Shown here in pieces: positions 40,233-51,239 of a stretch of DNA of 64,000 nt. The notes under the pieces were generated by a model. It was not told the DNA's origin and searched no databases. It saw only the letters and a list, made by a program, of their open reading frames with translations. The translations under genes and the position numbers were made by a program. The stretch comes from Ekhidna sp051379705 (GTDB lineage Bacteria; Bacteroidota; Bacteroidia; Cytophagales; Cyclobacteriaceae), in the NCBI RefSeq assembly GCF_051379705.1, contig NZ_CP179868.1:2728001-2792000 (forward strand). Direction: 5' to 3'. Position 1 is the first letter of the stretch. Each line of letters begins with the position of its first letter.

Positions 40233-43200
40233 TTGAAAGTAAATTTTCATATACGATTCCTCTATGCGATTCTTATTTTGGGCTGTTGGTCTCAGGCAAA
40301 TGCCGGGTACTTTCAAGAACAAGACACAGTTAAAAGTGATTCAATTGGGCCGTATGAGCCAAGTATTAAGCCTACATTTCAGCCCAGCTACCGATTTGGA
40401 GATCCCTTTTCCTTTAGAAGCTCCAGGTCACCTCTATTTTTAAGAGATCCATCTCAGGTAGACATGCAAGTCCAATTCAATCCGGATACAACCGCCGATG
40501 ATGCCGGAGTAACTTACTCTGTGTATGAAAACATAGGAGCTTTGGATTTTAGGCCTGCTTCATTCATGACCTTTAGTGAATTCAATAGATACAATAATTC
40601 ACAACTCAATAGAGAATATTTCAAGGAACGATCAGCAGGTCTGGATGGAGAGAGTGCGGTAAGCGGACGTAGTTTGATACCTCGATTATATATCAGTCCC
40701 GTCTTTGATCGGATTTTTGGAGGAAGCTATGTGGATATCCAGCCAAATGGCTTTGTCAACTTAGATTTTGGTGCTCGCTTTCAGCGAATTGATAACCCGG
40801 CCATTCCATTGCGTCAGCAAAAGAATGGTGCGTTCAACTTCAATCAGCAAATAAGTATGAACGTAGTGGGAAAAGTGGGAGAGAAGCTGGAGATCACCGC
40901 AAATTTTGACAATAACAACACCTTCGATTTTCAAAACAACCTCAAAGTAGTCTATACAGGATACGAAGAAGAGATCATCAAAAAGATTGAGATTGGTAAT
41001 GTAAGTATGCCGGTGACCAACTCGCTTATGAGTGGCGCTCAATCACTGTTTGGTATTAAAACTGAACTGCAATTTGGAAAACTGTATGTAACCACTATAC
41101 TCTCGCAGCAAAGGGGAAGAAACGAAACCTTGACGATTGAAAGTGGATTTCAAGGTAGGGAGTTTGAAGTGCAAGCTTCTGATTATGAGGAAAACAGGCA
41201 TTTCTTCTTAGGCCACTTTTTCCGGGATAACTACGAGCAATGGCTTTCGGCGCTACCACAAATTACTTCAGGAGTGAATGTGACACGTGCAGAAGTCTAT
41301 GTGCTGAACAGAAACAACGACACACAAACTACCAGAAACATTGTTGGTTTTATGGATTTGGGAGAAGGTACTGTTGTTTATTCCGATGATGTAGGAGATA
41401 GAAGAGGCGGCCCAACAAGGAATGCAGCGAATGATTTGTTTACCAGACTTACCGTACAATCAGCGGACGGGGTGGACGGATATATACAAGGAAACTTCCA
41501 ATCATTCGAGAGCTCAACAGATTATGTCAAAGTCACTACAGCAAGGAAATTGGATCAGGCCGAATACAAAATCAATCGTGAGATGGGCTATATCACGCTT
41601 ACACGTAGTTTGGCTAGTGATGAAATCTTGGCCGTAGCATATGAGTACACTTTCAATGGAACAGCATATAAAGTAGGTGAACTCACAGAAGATTATCAAA
41701 GCAGATCTGATGATGAAGTAATCTATCTGAAGATGCTTCGTCCAAATAAGATCAACACTACTGTTCCTACATGGGATTTAATGATGAAGAACATCTATAA
41801 TATGAATGCTGCCCAGATTAGTAAGGATGGTTTTCAACTTCGCATTATTTATCGTGATGATAATACCGGGCAGGACAATCCGTCACTGCATGAAGGACGC
41901 CAAATTAAAGACAAGCCGCTAATCCAGATATTCAGTCTGGATCGCCTAAACCCAACAGGCGATCGAGCTCCGGATGGAAATTTTGACTTCATTGAAGGTG
42001 TTACCATTGATCCTCAAAATGGTAACATTATTTTTCCAGTGCTCGAACCATTCGGTCAGACACTGGAGGATCAATTCGATGATGATGAAAGCAGACTTGT
42101 AGATAAGTATGTTTATGACGAACTCTACGATGAGCCAAAAGCAACAGCCGAATTAAATGCCACACAAAACAAATTTGTGATATCAGGTAGGCTCACAGCC
42201 GGTTCTTCGAGTGAAATCACCTTACCAGGGATCAACATTGCTGAAGGGTCAGTCCTTGTTACCGCAGGTAATACACCACTGACTGAAGGACTGGACTATA
42301 CGGTGGATTATAATCTGGGTAGGGTCAGGATTCTGAATGAAGGAATTCTTAGTTCAGGGAAAACCCTTCAAGTTTCCTACGAAAAAGCGGATCTATTCAA
42401 TTTTCAGACACGCACCCTCACTGGTGCTCGCTTCGACTATCGATTCAATGATAATTTCAACATTGGAGCAACCATCCTCCATCTAAATGAAAGACCAGGC
42501 GGAATTTCCAGGTATGCTGTTGGTAATGAGCCAACTAGTAATACCAAATATGGATTTGATATCAATTATCAAAATGAATCAAGATTCATTACTAAAATGG
42601 TGGATAAGCTACCGCTGGTGAGCACCAAAGCACCTTCAACAGTAACTTTCAATGCAGAGTTTGCACAACTGATACCGGGAACGAGTAACATCGTCAATGG
42701 AGAGGGAACTTCATACATCGATGATTTTGAAAATGCTATTACGCCAATTAATATTATGGGATGGCAAGCATGGAAATTGGCCTCTACGCCGCGCGTATTC
42801 CCTGAGGCTCAGAGCGGTAATGCAGGTTTGGATTACAATTACCGAAAAGCAAAAATCGCCTGGTATACGGTCGATAATAGTATTTTCTATCGAGCTGGAG
42901 GAAATACTCGACCAGCGAATATTACAGATAGTGACTTAGAAAATCACTATGAACGAGCAGTTCTGCCACAAGAAATTTTTCGCCAGAGAGACCAAACGCT
43001 TGTAAACTTTAACGAACCCATTTTTGATGTAGCTTTCTTCCCGGAGGAACGTGGGCAGTACAATTACAATCCTGCTGCTTCTGCAGATAATCTACTACCT
43101 GATCCGGAGCAAAACTGGGGAGGTGTTACTCGCGCAATAACGAACGAAGTAAACTTCAATAAAACAAATATCGAATACCTCGAATTCTGGCTCATGGATC

Positions 43201-46200
43201 CATTCGTGAATGGAGATAACGGAATAGTGAAAGACGGAAGGGTAAACACAAATGCGAGTTTAGATCTGGATGGGGGTCAGCTGTATTTCAATCTGGGAAG
43301 TGTTTCAGAGGATATTGCACCAGATGACATGCATGCTTTCGAAAGCGGACTGTCAGCAAATGGTGACCTTGGACCTATTACTACATGGGGACAAATCCCG
43401 GAGGATGAGTTTTTGATCAATTTTTTCGAAAACTCACCAGGAGCCAGGGATAATCAAGATGTTGGAATTGATGGGTTGAAAGATGATGATGAAGACTTAA
43501 TTGTTCCAGGTTTATCATTTCCAGGTGGTGACATATCTGCAGATAACTTCAGATATATCCTGGATGGCTTTTATGATCAGCAAGATGCCAAAATTGTGGA
43601 GAGATATAAAAACTGGAACGGCATGGAGCAGAATTCTCCAATTGCTTCAGGAGGTGGAAATTTCATTCCAGCTTCAACCACACTTCCAGATAATGAAGAC
43701 GTCAATCAGGATAATACCATTTCGGATTTAGAAGAATACTTTGAATATCGAATTGATTTAGAACCTAAAAATCAGGGATCTAATCCGGAAGGTGGAAATT
43801 TGGTTTTGAATGAGTTTATCGTTGATCAAATAGAAAGTGGAAATGGAGAGTCCAACTGGTACTTATTCAGAATTCCGATTAAAAATGTAGGCACCCCGAT
43901 TGGAAGTCCAACCTTCGAAAACATCAAATATGTTCGTATGTATTTGACAGGTTGGGATCGTCCGGTCGTTTTAAGATTTGCACAAATGCGTCTGGTCGGT
44001 AGTCAATGGAGGAAGTTTGAGCGGGCATTAAATGAGCCAGGCTTAGATGCCATTCCCAATATTGAGACTTCCGATTTCTCAGTTTCAGTAGTGAATATCG
44101 AAGAAAATAGCACCAGCACTACTGGCGGTGTTCGGTATGTTCTACCTCCCGGGCTAGATAGAGATATTGATAACACAACAACACAAAACAGGAGAATCAA
44201 CGAGCAATCATTGCAGGTGTGTGTGGAAGATCTTGATGATAAGGATGCCAGAGCAGTATATAAGAATGTGTCTTACGATCTCATCAATTACGGGCGAATG
44301 AAAATGTTTTTCCACGCTGAAGTCTTTGAGAATGACATGGTGCTAGACAATGAAGTAACTGCCTTTATGAGATTAGGTACAGATTTCGATGAAAACTATT
44401 ACGAAGTAGAAGTGCCACTTGTGATTACACCACCCGATGTAACGGGTAGTATCGAAGACCTAAGGAGACAAGTGTGGCCGTTAGAAAACGAGATCGATAT
44501 TTCAATAAAGGAACTTTTAGGGATTAAATCGGAGCGTAACCGGGCCAATCTGGATGAGAACATTCCATATGCAGTCCCATCAAACGACGGGAAATACACT
44601 TTCACTGTGAAAGGACGCCCAGACCTAAGTGCGGTTAGAGTACTTATGATAGGAGTGAAAAACCCGGGAGATGAATCAAGCTCGTCAAAATCTGTCTGCA
44701 TTTGGGCGAATGAATTGAGAGTCACCGATTTTGATAGCAATGCCGGATGGGCTGCCAATGCGAGACTAAGTACGCAACTAGCTGATCTGGGTACGGTCTC
44801 CGCTTCCACCAGATATACATCAATTGGTTTTGGCAATATTCAACAGCGTATTTCCGAGAGGTCAAGAGCTGAAACCACACAATATGATATTTCAGCCAAT
44901 CTTAATTTGGAGAAATTCATGCGACCAGACAAGACAGGTCTCGTGGTGCCAATGTTTGTGAGTTATGAGAAAATTACAGTAACTCCTCAATTTGATCCTT
45001 TGGATCCCGATGTACCATTGGAAGCATCTTTGGAAGCCATAGATGATGTAAGGGAGCGAGAGCGATATAAAAGAATTGTACAAGACCGCACGACTAATCG
45101 AAGCATCAACTTTACCAATGTGCGAAAGGAAAAGGTAAATCCAGATGCACGAAGCAGGATCTATGATATCGAAAATTTCTCTTTTAGTTATGCATACAGC
45201 GATCGTATTTCAAGTAACGTGAGCACACAAACTCTGCTTAATAAAACGGTGAGTGGAGGAGTCAACTATAATTTTTCGCCAGCAGCCTGGAGCATTACTC
45301 CTTTCGGAGAATCTGAAAAACTATCATCTCCCTATCTCGCTCTGATCAAAGACCTTAATTTTTCTCCTGTGCCAAGCAATTTCTCTTTCTCTACTAATCT
45401 GAGGAGAGACTTTCGACTTACTCAGTATTACAACAATGAGCTCACCACAGAAGGAGTTGATCCACTCTATGAAAAGACCTTCACATTTGCCAGGAATTAC
45501 AGCCTTCGATGGGATATTACTAAAAGCCTTGGCTACACCTATAATGCTACAGCCAATGCTGTCATAGATGAACCAGAAGGAATCATTGAAGGTGATATAG
45601 ACACCAAGTTTGAGCGCAGATACATTTGGGATCAGATTTTCACACTTGGCCGTATGAAGAACTTTAATCAGAACATGGGATTGAATTATTCCCTACCACT
45701 TGATAAACTGCCCTTCACCAATTGGCTATCGGCAGATGCGGGATATACAGTCGGGTATGGTTGGATTGCTGGTGCCATAAATAGAACACAGAGCGACACG
45801 GTAAGTTTGGCGGATGATGACTTATTTTTTGGAAATTTCATTAATAATCAACGTACGATTACTTTCAGGCCTAAGGTGGACATGAATAGACTTTATGACA
45901 AAGTAACCTTCCTCAAGAATGCTAACACACCGCCAGAAAGAGGTGCATCTGTCAGCCCTGGAAACCACGCACTTCGATTTCTTATGATGTTGAAATCTGT
46001 GAACGGAACATACACGATAAATGAAAGCACATCACTTTCAGGCTTTAAGCCTACGGCCTTCTTGTTTGGATTGGATAGTGGCTTTAATGCTCCCGGAATT
46101 GGGTTTATCCTTGGAAGCCAGGATCCAGGGATCAAACAGCGTGCAGCAGATAATGGGTGGATTGTTAGAAATCCGAATCTTAACTCTCCCTTTCAGCAGA

Positions 46201-47312
46201 CTTTTGGGACGGATATAGATGTACAGGCAGATCTTCAGCCGGCAAAAGATTTAAGAATTCAATTGACATGGAATAGAGGATTAAATAATCAATATCAGGA
46301 GATTTTTAGATTTGATGAACAGCAAGGTGCTTTTGAGACACTTACACCATCCAGAAGCGGAAGCTATTCAATCTCATTCCTCTCGATAAAGACAGCCTTC
46401 CAAAAAGATGGTCCAGATAATACCTCTGACGCGTTTTCTCAGTTTGAGCAAAACCTAATTGATGTGCGTAGAAGACTAAGTAGTCCGAATAGAGAATATG
46501 ATACCCTTTCTCAAGATGTATTGATTCCGGCATTTATTGCAGCGTATTCAGGAAGAGATATTAATAGCACTAGTCTTACGCCATTTCCAAGAACACCACT
46601 TCCAAACTGGCGGGTAGATTATACCGGGCTGATCAACATTCCTGCGATCTCTGAACTCTTTTCATCATTCACGATTTCTCACGGCTACAATTCCACTTAT
46701 AGCGTTTCCAGTTTTACCAACTCTTTGAACTATGGTGAAGACATTATTGGTTTGCAAAACGATATTCTCGACTACCCACAAGCTCGCGATGACAGCACAG
46801 GTCGATTGGTGCCCGTTTACATCATTAATCAGGTGATGGTTTCGGAGCAGTTTGTTCCCCTCATCGGATTTAATATTCGAACCAAAAACAACATCTCAAC
46901 GCGCTTAGAATTCAGAAAGAGCAGAAGTTTGGCCTTGAATATGTCCAATGCACAAGTGACTGAAACAACAAATAATGATGTTACACTTGATCTTGGCTAT
47001 TCCAAAGTAGGCTTTAAGTTACCATGGAGATGGCAGGGAAGGACGTTGACATTGGAAAATGACTTAACCCTGAGAGTTGCAGCATCAATTCGAGACAGTA
47101 AGACAGTTCAGCGTAAAATCTATGATAAGAGCACTATTACAAACGGAAATCTGACCTGGCAAATCCGCCCAACCATTACCTACAAAATCAACAATCAGCT
47201 TGACTTTACTTTCTACATGGAAAGAAACGTGACGGACCCAAAAGTCCTAAGTTCCTATAAGCGAGCGACCACTGCATTTGGAGTTCAGTTAAGATTTGGT
47301 CTTGCACAGTAG
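40233..47312 (+). CDS. sprA: Type IX secretion system outer-membrane translocon SprA
   Basis: A 2359-residue protein, normal for SprA (Sov), the giant beta-barrel of the type IX secretion system that exports proteins with T9SS C-terminal signals; needed for gliding motility where present. After a signal peptide ('AILILGCWSQANAG'), the sequence is a long alternation of barrel strands and periplasmic segments, with family landmarks such as 'GGSYVDIQPNGFVNLDFGARFQRIDNP' (in part, near 170-195) and a C-terminal aromatic-rich end (FGLAQ). It begins with TTG; no in-frame ATG is near. Other T9SS genes are not in the window. Confidence 0.95.
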   Translation: MKVNFHIRFLYAILILGCWSQANAGYFQEQDTVKSDSIGPYEPSIKPTFQPSYRFGDPFSFRSSRSPLFLRDPSQVDMQVQFNPDTTADDAGVTYSVYENIGALDFRPASFMTFSEFNRYNNSQLNREYFKERSAGLDGESAVSGRSLIPRLYISPVFDRIFGGSYVDIQPNGFVNLDFGARFQRIDNPAIPLRQQKNGAFNFNQQISMNVVGKVGEKLEITANFDNNNTFDFQNNLKVVYTGYEEEIIKKIEIGNVSMPVTNSLMSGAQSLFGIKTELQFGKLYVTTILSQQRGRNETLTIESGFQGREFEVQASDYEENRHFFLGHFFRDNYEQWLSALPQITSGVNVTRAEVYVLNRNNDTQTTRNIVGFMDLGEGTVVYSDDVGDRRGGPTRNAANDLFTRLTVQSADGVDGYIQGNFQSFESSTDYVKVTTARKLDQAEYKINREMGYITLTRSLASDEILAVAYEYTFNGTAYKVGELTEDYQSRSDDEVIYLKMLRPNKINTTVPTWDLMMKNIYNMNAAQISKDGFQLRIIYRDDNTGQDNPSLHEGRQIKDKPLIQIFSLDRLNPTGDRAPDGNFDFIEGVTIDPQNGNIIFPVLEPFGQTLEDQFDDDESRLVDKYVYDELYDEPKATAELNATQNKFVISGRLTAGSSSEITLPGINIAEGSVLVTAGNTPLTEGLDYTVDYNLGRVRILNEGILSSGKTLQVSYEKADLFNFQTRTLTGARFDYRFNDNFNIGATILHLNERPGGISRYAVGNEPTSNTKYGFDINYQNESRFITKMVDKLPLVSTKAPSTVTFNAEFAQLIPGTSNIVNGEGTSYIDDFENAITPINIMGWQAWKLASTPRVFPEAQSGNAGLDYNYRKAKIAWYTVDNSIFYRAGGNTRPANITDSDLENHYERAVLPQEIFRQRDQTLVNFNEPIFDVAFFPEERGQYNYNPAASADNLLPDPEQNWGGVTRAITNEVNFNKTNIEYLEFWLMDPFVNGDNGIVKDGRVNTNASLDLDGGQLYFNLGSVSEDIAPDDMHAFESGLSANGDLGPITTWGQIPEDEFLINFFENSPGARDNQDVGIDGLKDDDEDLIVPGLSFPGGDISADNFRYILDGFYDQQDAKIVERYKNWNGMEQNSPIASGGGNFIPASTTLPDNEDVNQDNTISDLEEYFEYRIDLEPKNQGSNPEGGNLVLNEFIVDQIESGNGESNWYLFRIPIKNVGTPIGSPTFENIKYVRMYLTGWDRPVVLRFAQMRLVGSQWRKFERALNEPGLDAIPNIETSDFSVSVVNIEENSTSTTGGVRYVLPPGLDRDIDNTTTQNRRINEQSLQVCVEDLDDKDARAVYKNVSYDLINYGRMKMFFHAEVFENDMVLDNEVTAFMRLGTDFDENYYEVEVPLVITPPDVTGSIEDLRRQVWPLENEIDISIKELLGIKSERNRANLDENIPYAVPSNDGKYTFTVKGRPDLSAVRVLMIGVKNPGDESSSSKSVCIWANELRVTDFDSNAGWAANARLSTQLADLGTVSASTRYTSIGFGNIQQRISERSRAETTQYDISANLNLEKFMRPDKTGLVVPMFVSYEKITVTPQFDPLDPDVPLEASLEAIDDVRERERYKRIVQDRTTNRSINFTNVRKEKVNPDARSRIYDIENFSFSYAYSDRISSNVSTQTLLNKTVSGGVNYNFSPAAWSITPFGESEKLSSPYLALIKDLNFSPVPSNFSFSTNLRRDFRLTQYYNNELTTEGVDPLYEKTFTFARNYSLRWDITKSLGYTYNATANAVIDEPEGIIEGDIDTKFERRYIWDQIFTLGRMKNFNQNMGLNYSLPLDKLPFTNWLSADAGYTVGYGWIAGAINRTQSDTVSLADDDLFFGNFINNQRTITFRPKVDMNRLYDKVTFLKNANTPPERGASVSPGNHALRFLMMLKSVNGTYTINESTSLSGFKPTAFLFGLDSGFNAPGIGFILGSQDPGIKQRAADNGWIVRNPNLNSPFQQTFGTDIDVQADLQPAKDLRIQLTWNRGLNNQYQEIFRFDEQQGAFETLTPSRSGSYSISFLSIKTAFQKDGPDNTSDAFSQFEQNLIDVRRRLSSPNREYDTLSQDVLIPAFIAAYSGRDINSTSLTPFPRTPLPNWRVDYTGLINIPAISELFSSFTISHGYNSTYSVSSFTNSLNYGEDIIGLQNDILDYPQARDDSTGRLVPVYIINQVMVSEQFVPLIGFNIRTKNNISTRLEFRKSRSLALNMSNAQVTETTNNDVTLDLGYSKVGFKLPWRWQGRTLTLENDLTLRVAASIRDSKTVQRKIYDKSTITNGNLTWQIRPTITYKINNQLDFTFYMERNVTDPKVLSSYKRATTAFGVQLRFGLAQ

Positions 47313-47433
47313 GGCAGTTCGTTTGTAAGTCTTATTTTTGACGCCCGTTAGAATTTCTAAGATCAAATAGACACCACATGAAATGAGCCTCGTGAATTCC
47401 ATGTGACCGATGAAAAATAAATTAAAAACACAC

Positions 47434-47808
47434 ATGAATATTCCATCAGACTTACACTATACCAAGGATCACGAATGGGTGAAAATTGACGGTGATGTTG
47501 CAACCGTAGGTGTTACCGATTTCGCCCAGGGCGAGTTGGGAGATATTGTATACGTAGAAGTAGAAACAGAAGGTGAATCGCTAGATGCAGGAGAAGTATT
47601 CGGCACGGTGGAGGCAGTGAAGACTGTCTCAGACCTCTTTATGCCGGTATCAGGAGAAGTGATTGAAGTAAATGATGCTTTAGAGTCCAATCCAGAAGTA
47701 GTAAACTCAGATCCGTATGGTGAAGGATGGATGATTAAGATTAAAATCTCAGATCAGGGAGAGCATCTAATTTCCGCAGAAGATTATAAGGCAGAAGTAG
47801 GCGGATAG
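47434..47808 (+). CDS. gcvH: Glycine cleavage system H protein
   Basis: A 124-residue lipoyl carrier of the glycine cleavage system. I chose ATG 47434 (MNIPSDLHYTKDHEW), which matches the family N-terminus; an upstream ATG at 47410 would add eight unusual residues. The lipoylated lysine is K63 in 'GTVEAVKTVSD'. It shuttles the aminomethyl group between the P, T and L proteins. Its place next to sprA is a Bacteroidota constant. It links by function to the threonine-to-glycine locus elsewhere in the window. Confidence 0.96.
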   Translation: MNIPSDLHYTKDHEWVKIDGDVATVGVTDFAQGELGDIVYVEVETEGESLDAGEVFGTVEAVKTVSDLFMPVSGEVIEVNDALESNPEVVNSDPYGEGWMIKIKISDQGEHLISAEDYKAEVGG

Positions 47809-47915
47809 GAAATTTTGGAATGTTTTTTGCTTTGATTAAGTAAATACCTTCGTCCTTTTGGTATATAAAAAATGAAGGACATATATTTGATGTTCAACTT
47901 CACAAAAGAAGGAAT

Positions 47916-48593
47916 ATGGAACCTAAAAAAAATCCGAAAATAGACCTTTCCAGACAATCAGGACTTTTCCTGAATATCGGAATGGCCGCCAGTTTACTAA
48001 TGATCATTTTGGCCTTCGAGTGGAGGACATATGATGATACAGGCCTGATGGACCTTGGAAACATTGATGATGACTTTGAAGACATCATTGATATTCCACC
48101 AACCGAGCAGCCGCCTCCCCCACCTCCAAAAGTTCAGATCCCGGAGATCATCGAAGTTCCTGATGAGGAAGAAATCGAGGAAGAGATCGAAGTTGAACTT
48201 GACGTTGAGGTTACAGAGGAAACTGTAGTAGAAGAAATTGTATTCGAAGAAGCTCCTGAAGAAGAGAATGTTGATGAGATCTTTACAATTGTTGAAGAGT
48301 CAGCATCATTCCCTGGAGGAATTACGGCATTCTACGGATACCTTAAGAAAGAGCTTAAGTATCCAAGACAAGCACAAAGAATGGGAATTGAAGGAAGAGT
48401 ATTCGTTCAGTTCGTTGTGGAGCGTGATGGAACCCTAACTGATATTCATGTGGTGAAGGGTATTGGAGCAGGATGTGATGAAGAAGCAGTTAGAGTGCTG
48501 AAGGAGTCACCGAAATGGAAACCAGGTAAGCAACGTGGAAAGCCAGTTCGTCAGAAAATGATTCAAAATATTCTATTCAAGTTTGCTAACTAA
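47916..48593 (+). CDS. TonB-family energy transducer
   Basis: A 225-residue inner-membrane protein. One membrane helix (about 18-35) is followed by a periplasmic Pro stretch ('PPTEQPPPPPPKVQIPEI') and an unusually long run of Glu and Val (about 62-130, EEEIEEEIEVELDVEV type), then the TonB C-terminal domain (about 140-225: 'YPRQAQRMGIEGRVFVQFVV', 'SPKWKPGKQRGKPVRQKM'). It should couple proton-motive force to outer-membrane receptors. No ExbB/ExbD genes are nearby. It ends at a strong terminator. Confidence 0.92.
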   Translation: MEPKKNPKIDLSRQSGLFLNIGMAASLLMIILAFEWRTYDDTGLMDLGNIDDDFEDIIDIPPTEQPPPPPPKVQIPEIIEVPDEEEIEEEIEVELDVEVTEETVVEEIVFEEAPEEENVDEIFTIVEESASFPGGITAFYGYLKKELKYPRQAQRMGIEGRVFVQFVVERDGTLTDIHVVKGIGAGCDEEAVRVLKESPKWKPGKQRGKPVRQKMIQNILFKFAN

Positions 48594-48610
48594 GAATAGT
48601 TGAGATAAAT

Positions 48611-48640
48611 AAAAACCTCTTGAGAAATCAAGAGGTTTTT
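48611..48640. terminator. Bidirectional terminator with GAAA loop
   Basis: A perfect 13-bp stem, AAAAACCTCTTGA (48611-48623) with TCAAGAGGTTTTT (48628-48640), is capped by GAAA. It serves the tonB-like gene and the convergent membrane-TPR gene. Confidence 0.9.
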
Positions 48641-48654
48641 TTGTGGCCTATTTT

Positions 48655-51237
48655 CTACCAGGCAGCTTCCTCCTGCTCTTCTTTATATGTTTGATATCGG
48701 GTGTTAAATGATTGAAACTCTTCCTTGGATATGAGTCCTTCAAGTTTTTCCAGTGTTTGTTCTGCGTAATCCACTAGATTCCATTCAAGAGCAAGGAATA
48801 TATATTTCTTAAGCAAGACAGGACTATAGGGATTAATCTCAGTAGCATCTATAAGCAGCTCATACCCGCCCGATGCTTCCCTCTTTTTTAGTTCATCCAC
48901 CACAGCAACGACCTGTGCTTCGTGAAAGGCATTCATTCGACCAAGCGCAACCAGTACGGTATCAGGTAGATTTTCCAAGACCGGGATTTGTAAGCTTTTT
49001 GGAGTTGGTGGATTATACCTTTCCAACTTAGACAAGAAGTTATTTGCAGTGGTTGTCAATTCCGGATTCGCTTTGAGTGCTTGTAATAATTCATTCGGAA
49101 TTGTATGTTTTTTGTCCATTCTGGCTAGAACCTCCAATCTGCTAAATAATGATTGGGTGTATTTAAGATCCAAGGCTTTATCAAAGAAATCCAGCGAAAG
49201 CTTATAAGCTTCTTGATCCATGGCAAGCTTACCAAGTGCATCATAATATTGACCTTTGTAGTATTGATGCGAATTAGCTTGAAGATAGTCTAGCATCATA
49301 AATGCTTCGTTGACCTCCCCTTTGCGATATAGATGTATTGCCAACGCCAACCTCAGACGGTCATTATATGAGCCATCTGTAGAATTTTCAATCTCCTTCC
49401 TGGTTAGACTTTCCACAGAATCATGACTAAACAAATAAGTACTGTTGAGGAGGTAGGTCTGTCGATGTAAATAGCCAGCACCACTAATATTTTCATACTC
49501 AAAAGAAAGACTAGTATTGGGAGTTTGGGTGGTGAGAATATTGCTCTTCACACCATAGTTACCATTTCTGTAGTCCAATTCAATAGAGCTTGAATCAATC
49601 AGCTCCATCTTTTTGAAGACGTTCCATTTATTCACTAAAGGTGCATTATTCCAATCATTAAGTGGCTTAGCCTCCTCAAAGTAGGTTAGGGATTTTTCCA
49701 ATTCACCTTTTTGAATGTGTAAGAGCCCGAGATTATTCTGCACTTCTCCACTCACCACTCCGCGGAAAGATTCTTCGTAGATGGCTTGAACCTTATTTGC
49801 ATTTATTTCTAAATCTAAATTCCCATAATTGATCAAGGCGTATGGAGATGGGTATCGCTGTGCGGCGCTAAAAAAATAGGTTTTCGCAGGATATTCAGCT
49901 CCTTTCTTTAATTCCCGCCATCCTAGCTTATAATTTGCGTAATGCGTGTTGTATCCCAGATTACTGGCCTCAAGTGTGTACTCATTTGCGAGAAGTACGT
50001 TTCCCTCTGTTTCCGCTACCTGCGCCTGATAATTGTAGTAGCCAGCTTTCAAGAGATTAAATGGCTCTTGATCTGAAAGGAAATAAAAAGCTAGAATGGC
50101 AAAGAATCCACCCAAGCGAGCACTCGCGTAGGGGAAGTTTCTTTCCTTAAAAGCGATTTTATGAATTTGCATCCCTTGAATTAATGGATCGATGAAATTT
50201 CCGATGATGTATAGAAAGAAAAGCACGCCAAATCCAATGTGGAAATAGAGGATGAAGTAATGAAAGGCCTGATACACTGCATCATTTCCCCTAACCATGT
50301 TATGGGAGATAAATGACAAAGAGATGATGCCCAAGCTCAAAGTGAGAAGGTATAATGTCGATTGACTGAGATAATTAGAAATAAATTCAGATTTAAACTT
50401 TAAGCTCCAAAGACTTACCAGCGCCGAAATGGTCAAGAGAATAAATGGATCAAAAAAGAAGAAGCTGTTTTCATACAATCCCGACTTATTCAGGTAATGT
50501 AAAATCAAATTCCCAAGGTAGATCAGAGAAAGGATGAGGAAATGGACATGGTTGTTTTTTCCGCCTTTACCTGATGTCACCACATACAGGATGCTAAAAG
50601 ATATTTCTTCAGCTATGATAAACAAGAAGAATAGTGTGCAAATCGCGAATCCGTACAAAGAATTTGCTATAAGGTGATCTGTAAATAGTTTTCCATTATC
50701 TACTCCAAAAAGTAGTCCGATACTCAAGGCCAATAGTATCACCACTCGAACAAGAAGAGGAGTTGTTTTTTTGTATTCGTGGAATACAATCATAGGAACT
50801 ATCAAGACGAGTGCCGGAATGAAAATGATCATTTTGGTTTGTATCCCAAATAGCCCAATTTCAAAAAGGTTAAGTCTATTGAGAAATAGTGCAAAAAGTG
50901 CCACTACTATAAAAAAAGCATAGCGCTTTAGGTACGTTGATGCTACAAGCACCACGCATAACCCAATCCACATGAGACTCATGAAAACTCGATCCTGAGA
51001 AATATCTCTTTTGATTTCACTGCCTGTATATCGCTCACTCAATAGAAACTTTTCTCCCTTTATTTCATGTGTCATTAAGTCGGTTTCGAGTGACCAGGCT
51101 GGAAATTCGATAATTTCTCCGGTGGTAGTCACCTCCCAATCAATCGCATTATCATATCCTGATTGGTAAGACCATAGCATGGTCAGTAGGCAAGCTATAA
51201 ATAGTCCTGCGATGGGTTTCAGTAAAGTCTTGTTCAC
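48655..51237 (-). CDS. Large membrane protein with C-terminal TPR region
   Basis: An 860-residue protein not recognised as a named family. One N-terminal membrane helix (about 8-24) leads to a ~60-residue extramembrane segment, then about ten hydrophobic helices between ~84 and ~390. The remaining ~465 residues are soluble and contain TPR-like units ('GLLHIQKGELEKSLTYFEEAK', 'HLYRKGEVNEAFMMLDYLQ', 'AYKLSLDFFDKALDL'). The layout resembles O-antigen-ligase-like or membrane-anchored TPR proteins, but no catalytic motif is visible. It lies 2 bases after gatC on the same strand, in a plsC-gatC-TPR operon. Confidence 0.75.
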   Translation of the reverse strand: MNKTLLKPIAGLFIACLLTMLWSYQSGYDNAIDWEVTTTGEIIEFPAWSLETDLMTHEIKGEKFLLSERYTGSEIKRDISQDRVFMSLMWIGLCVVLVASTYLKRYAFFIVVALFALFLNRLNLFEIGLFGIQTKMIIFIPALVLIVPMIVFHEYKKTTPLLVRVVILLALSIGLLFGVDNGKLFTDHLIANSLYGFAICTLFFLFIIAEEISFSILYVVTSGKGGKNNHVHFLILSLIYLGNLILHYLNKSGLYENSFFFFDPFILLTISALVSLWSLKFKSEFISNYLSQSTLYLLTLSLGIISLSFISHNMVRGNDAVYQAFHYFILYFHIGFGVLFFLYIIGNFIDPLIQGMQIHKIAFKERNFPYASARLGGFFAILAFYFLSDQEPFNLLKAGYYNYQAQVAETEGNVLLANEYTLEASNLGYNTHYANYKLGWRELKKGAEYPAKTYFFSAAQRYPSPYALINYGNLDLEINANKVQAIYEESFRGVVSGEVQNNLGLLHIQKGELEKSLTYFEEAKPLNDWNNAPLVNKWNVFKKMELIDSSSIELDYRNGNYGVKSNILTTQTPNTSLSFEYENISGAGYLHRQTYLLNSTYLFSHDSVESLTRKEIENSTDGSYNDRLRLALAIHLYRKGEVNEAFMMLDYLQANSHQYYKGQYYDALGKLAMDQEAYKLSLDFFDKALDLKYTQSLFSRLEVLARMDKKHTIPNELLQALKANPELTTTANNFLSKLERYNPPTPKSLQIPVLENLPDTVLVALGRMNAFHEAQVVAVVDELKKREASGGYELLIDATEINPYSPVLLKKYIFLALEWNLVDYAEQTLEKLEGLISKEEFQSFNTRYQTYKEEQEEAAW

Positions 51238-51239
51238 AA

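Noticed and set aside
44399..44836. A 145-codon antisense frame inside sprA
   Set aside because: It is opposite a well supported coding region, with no ribosome site or family features; similarly for the 129-codon frame at 63131-63520 opposite the Asp-box gene.
47313..47433. Possible glycine riboswitch upstream of gcvH
   Set aside because: The leader is about 120 bases and shows no glycine aptamer consensus; only a short CACATG/CATGTG pairing is visible.
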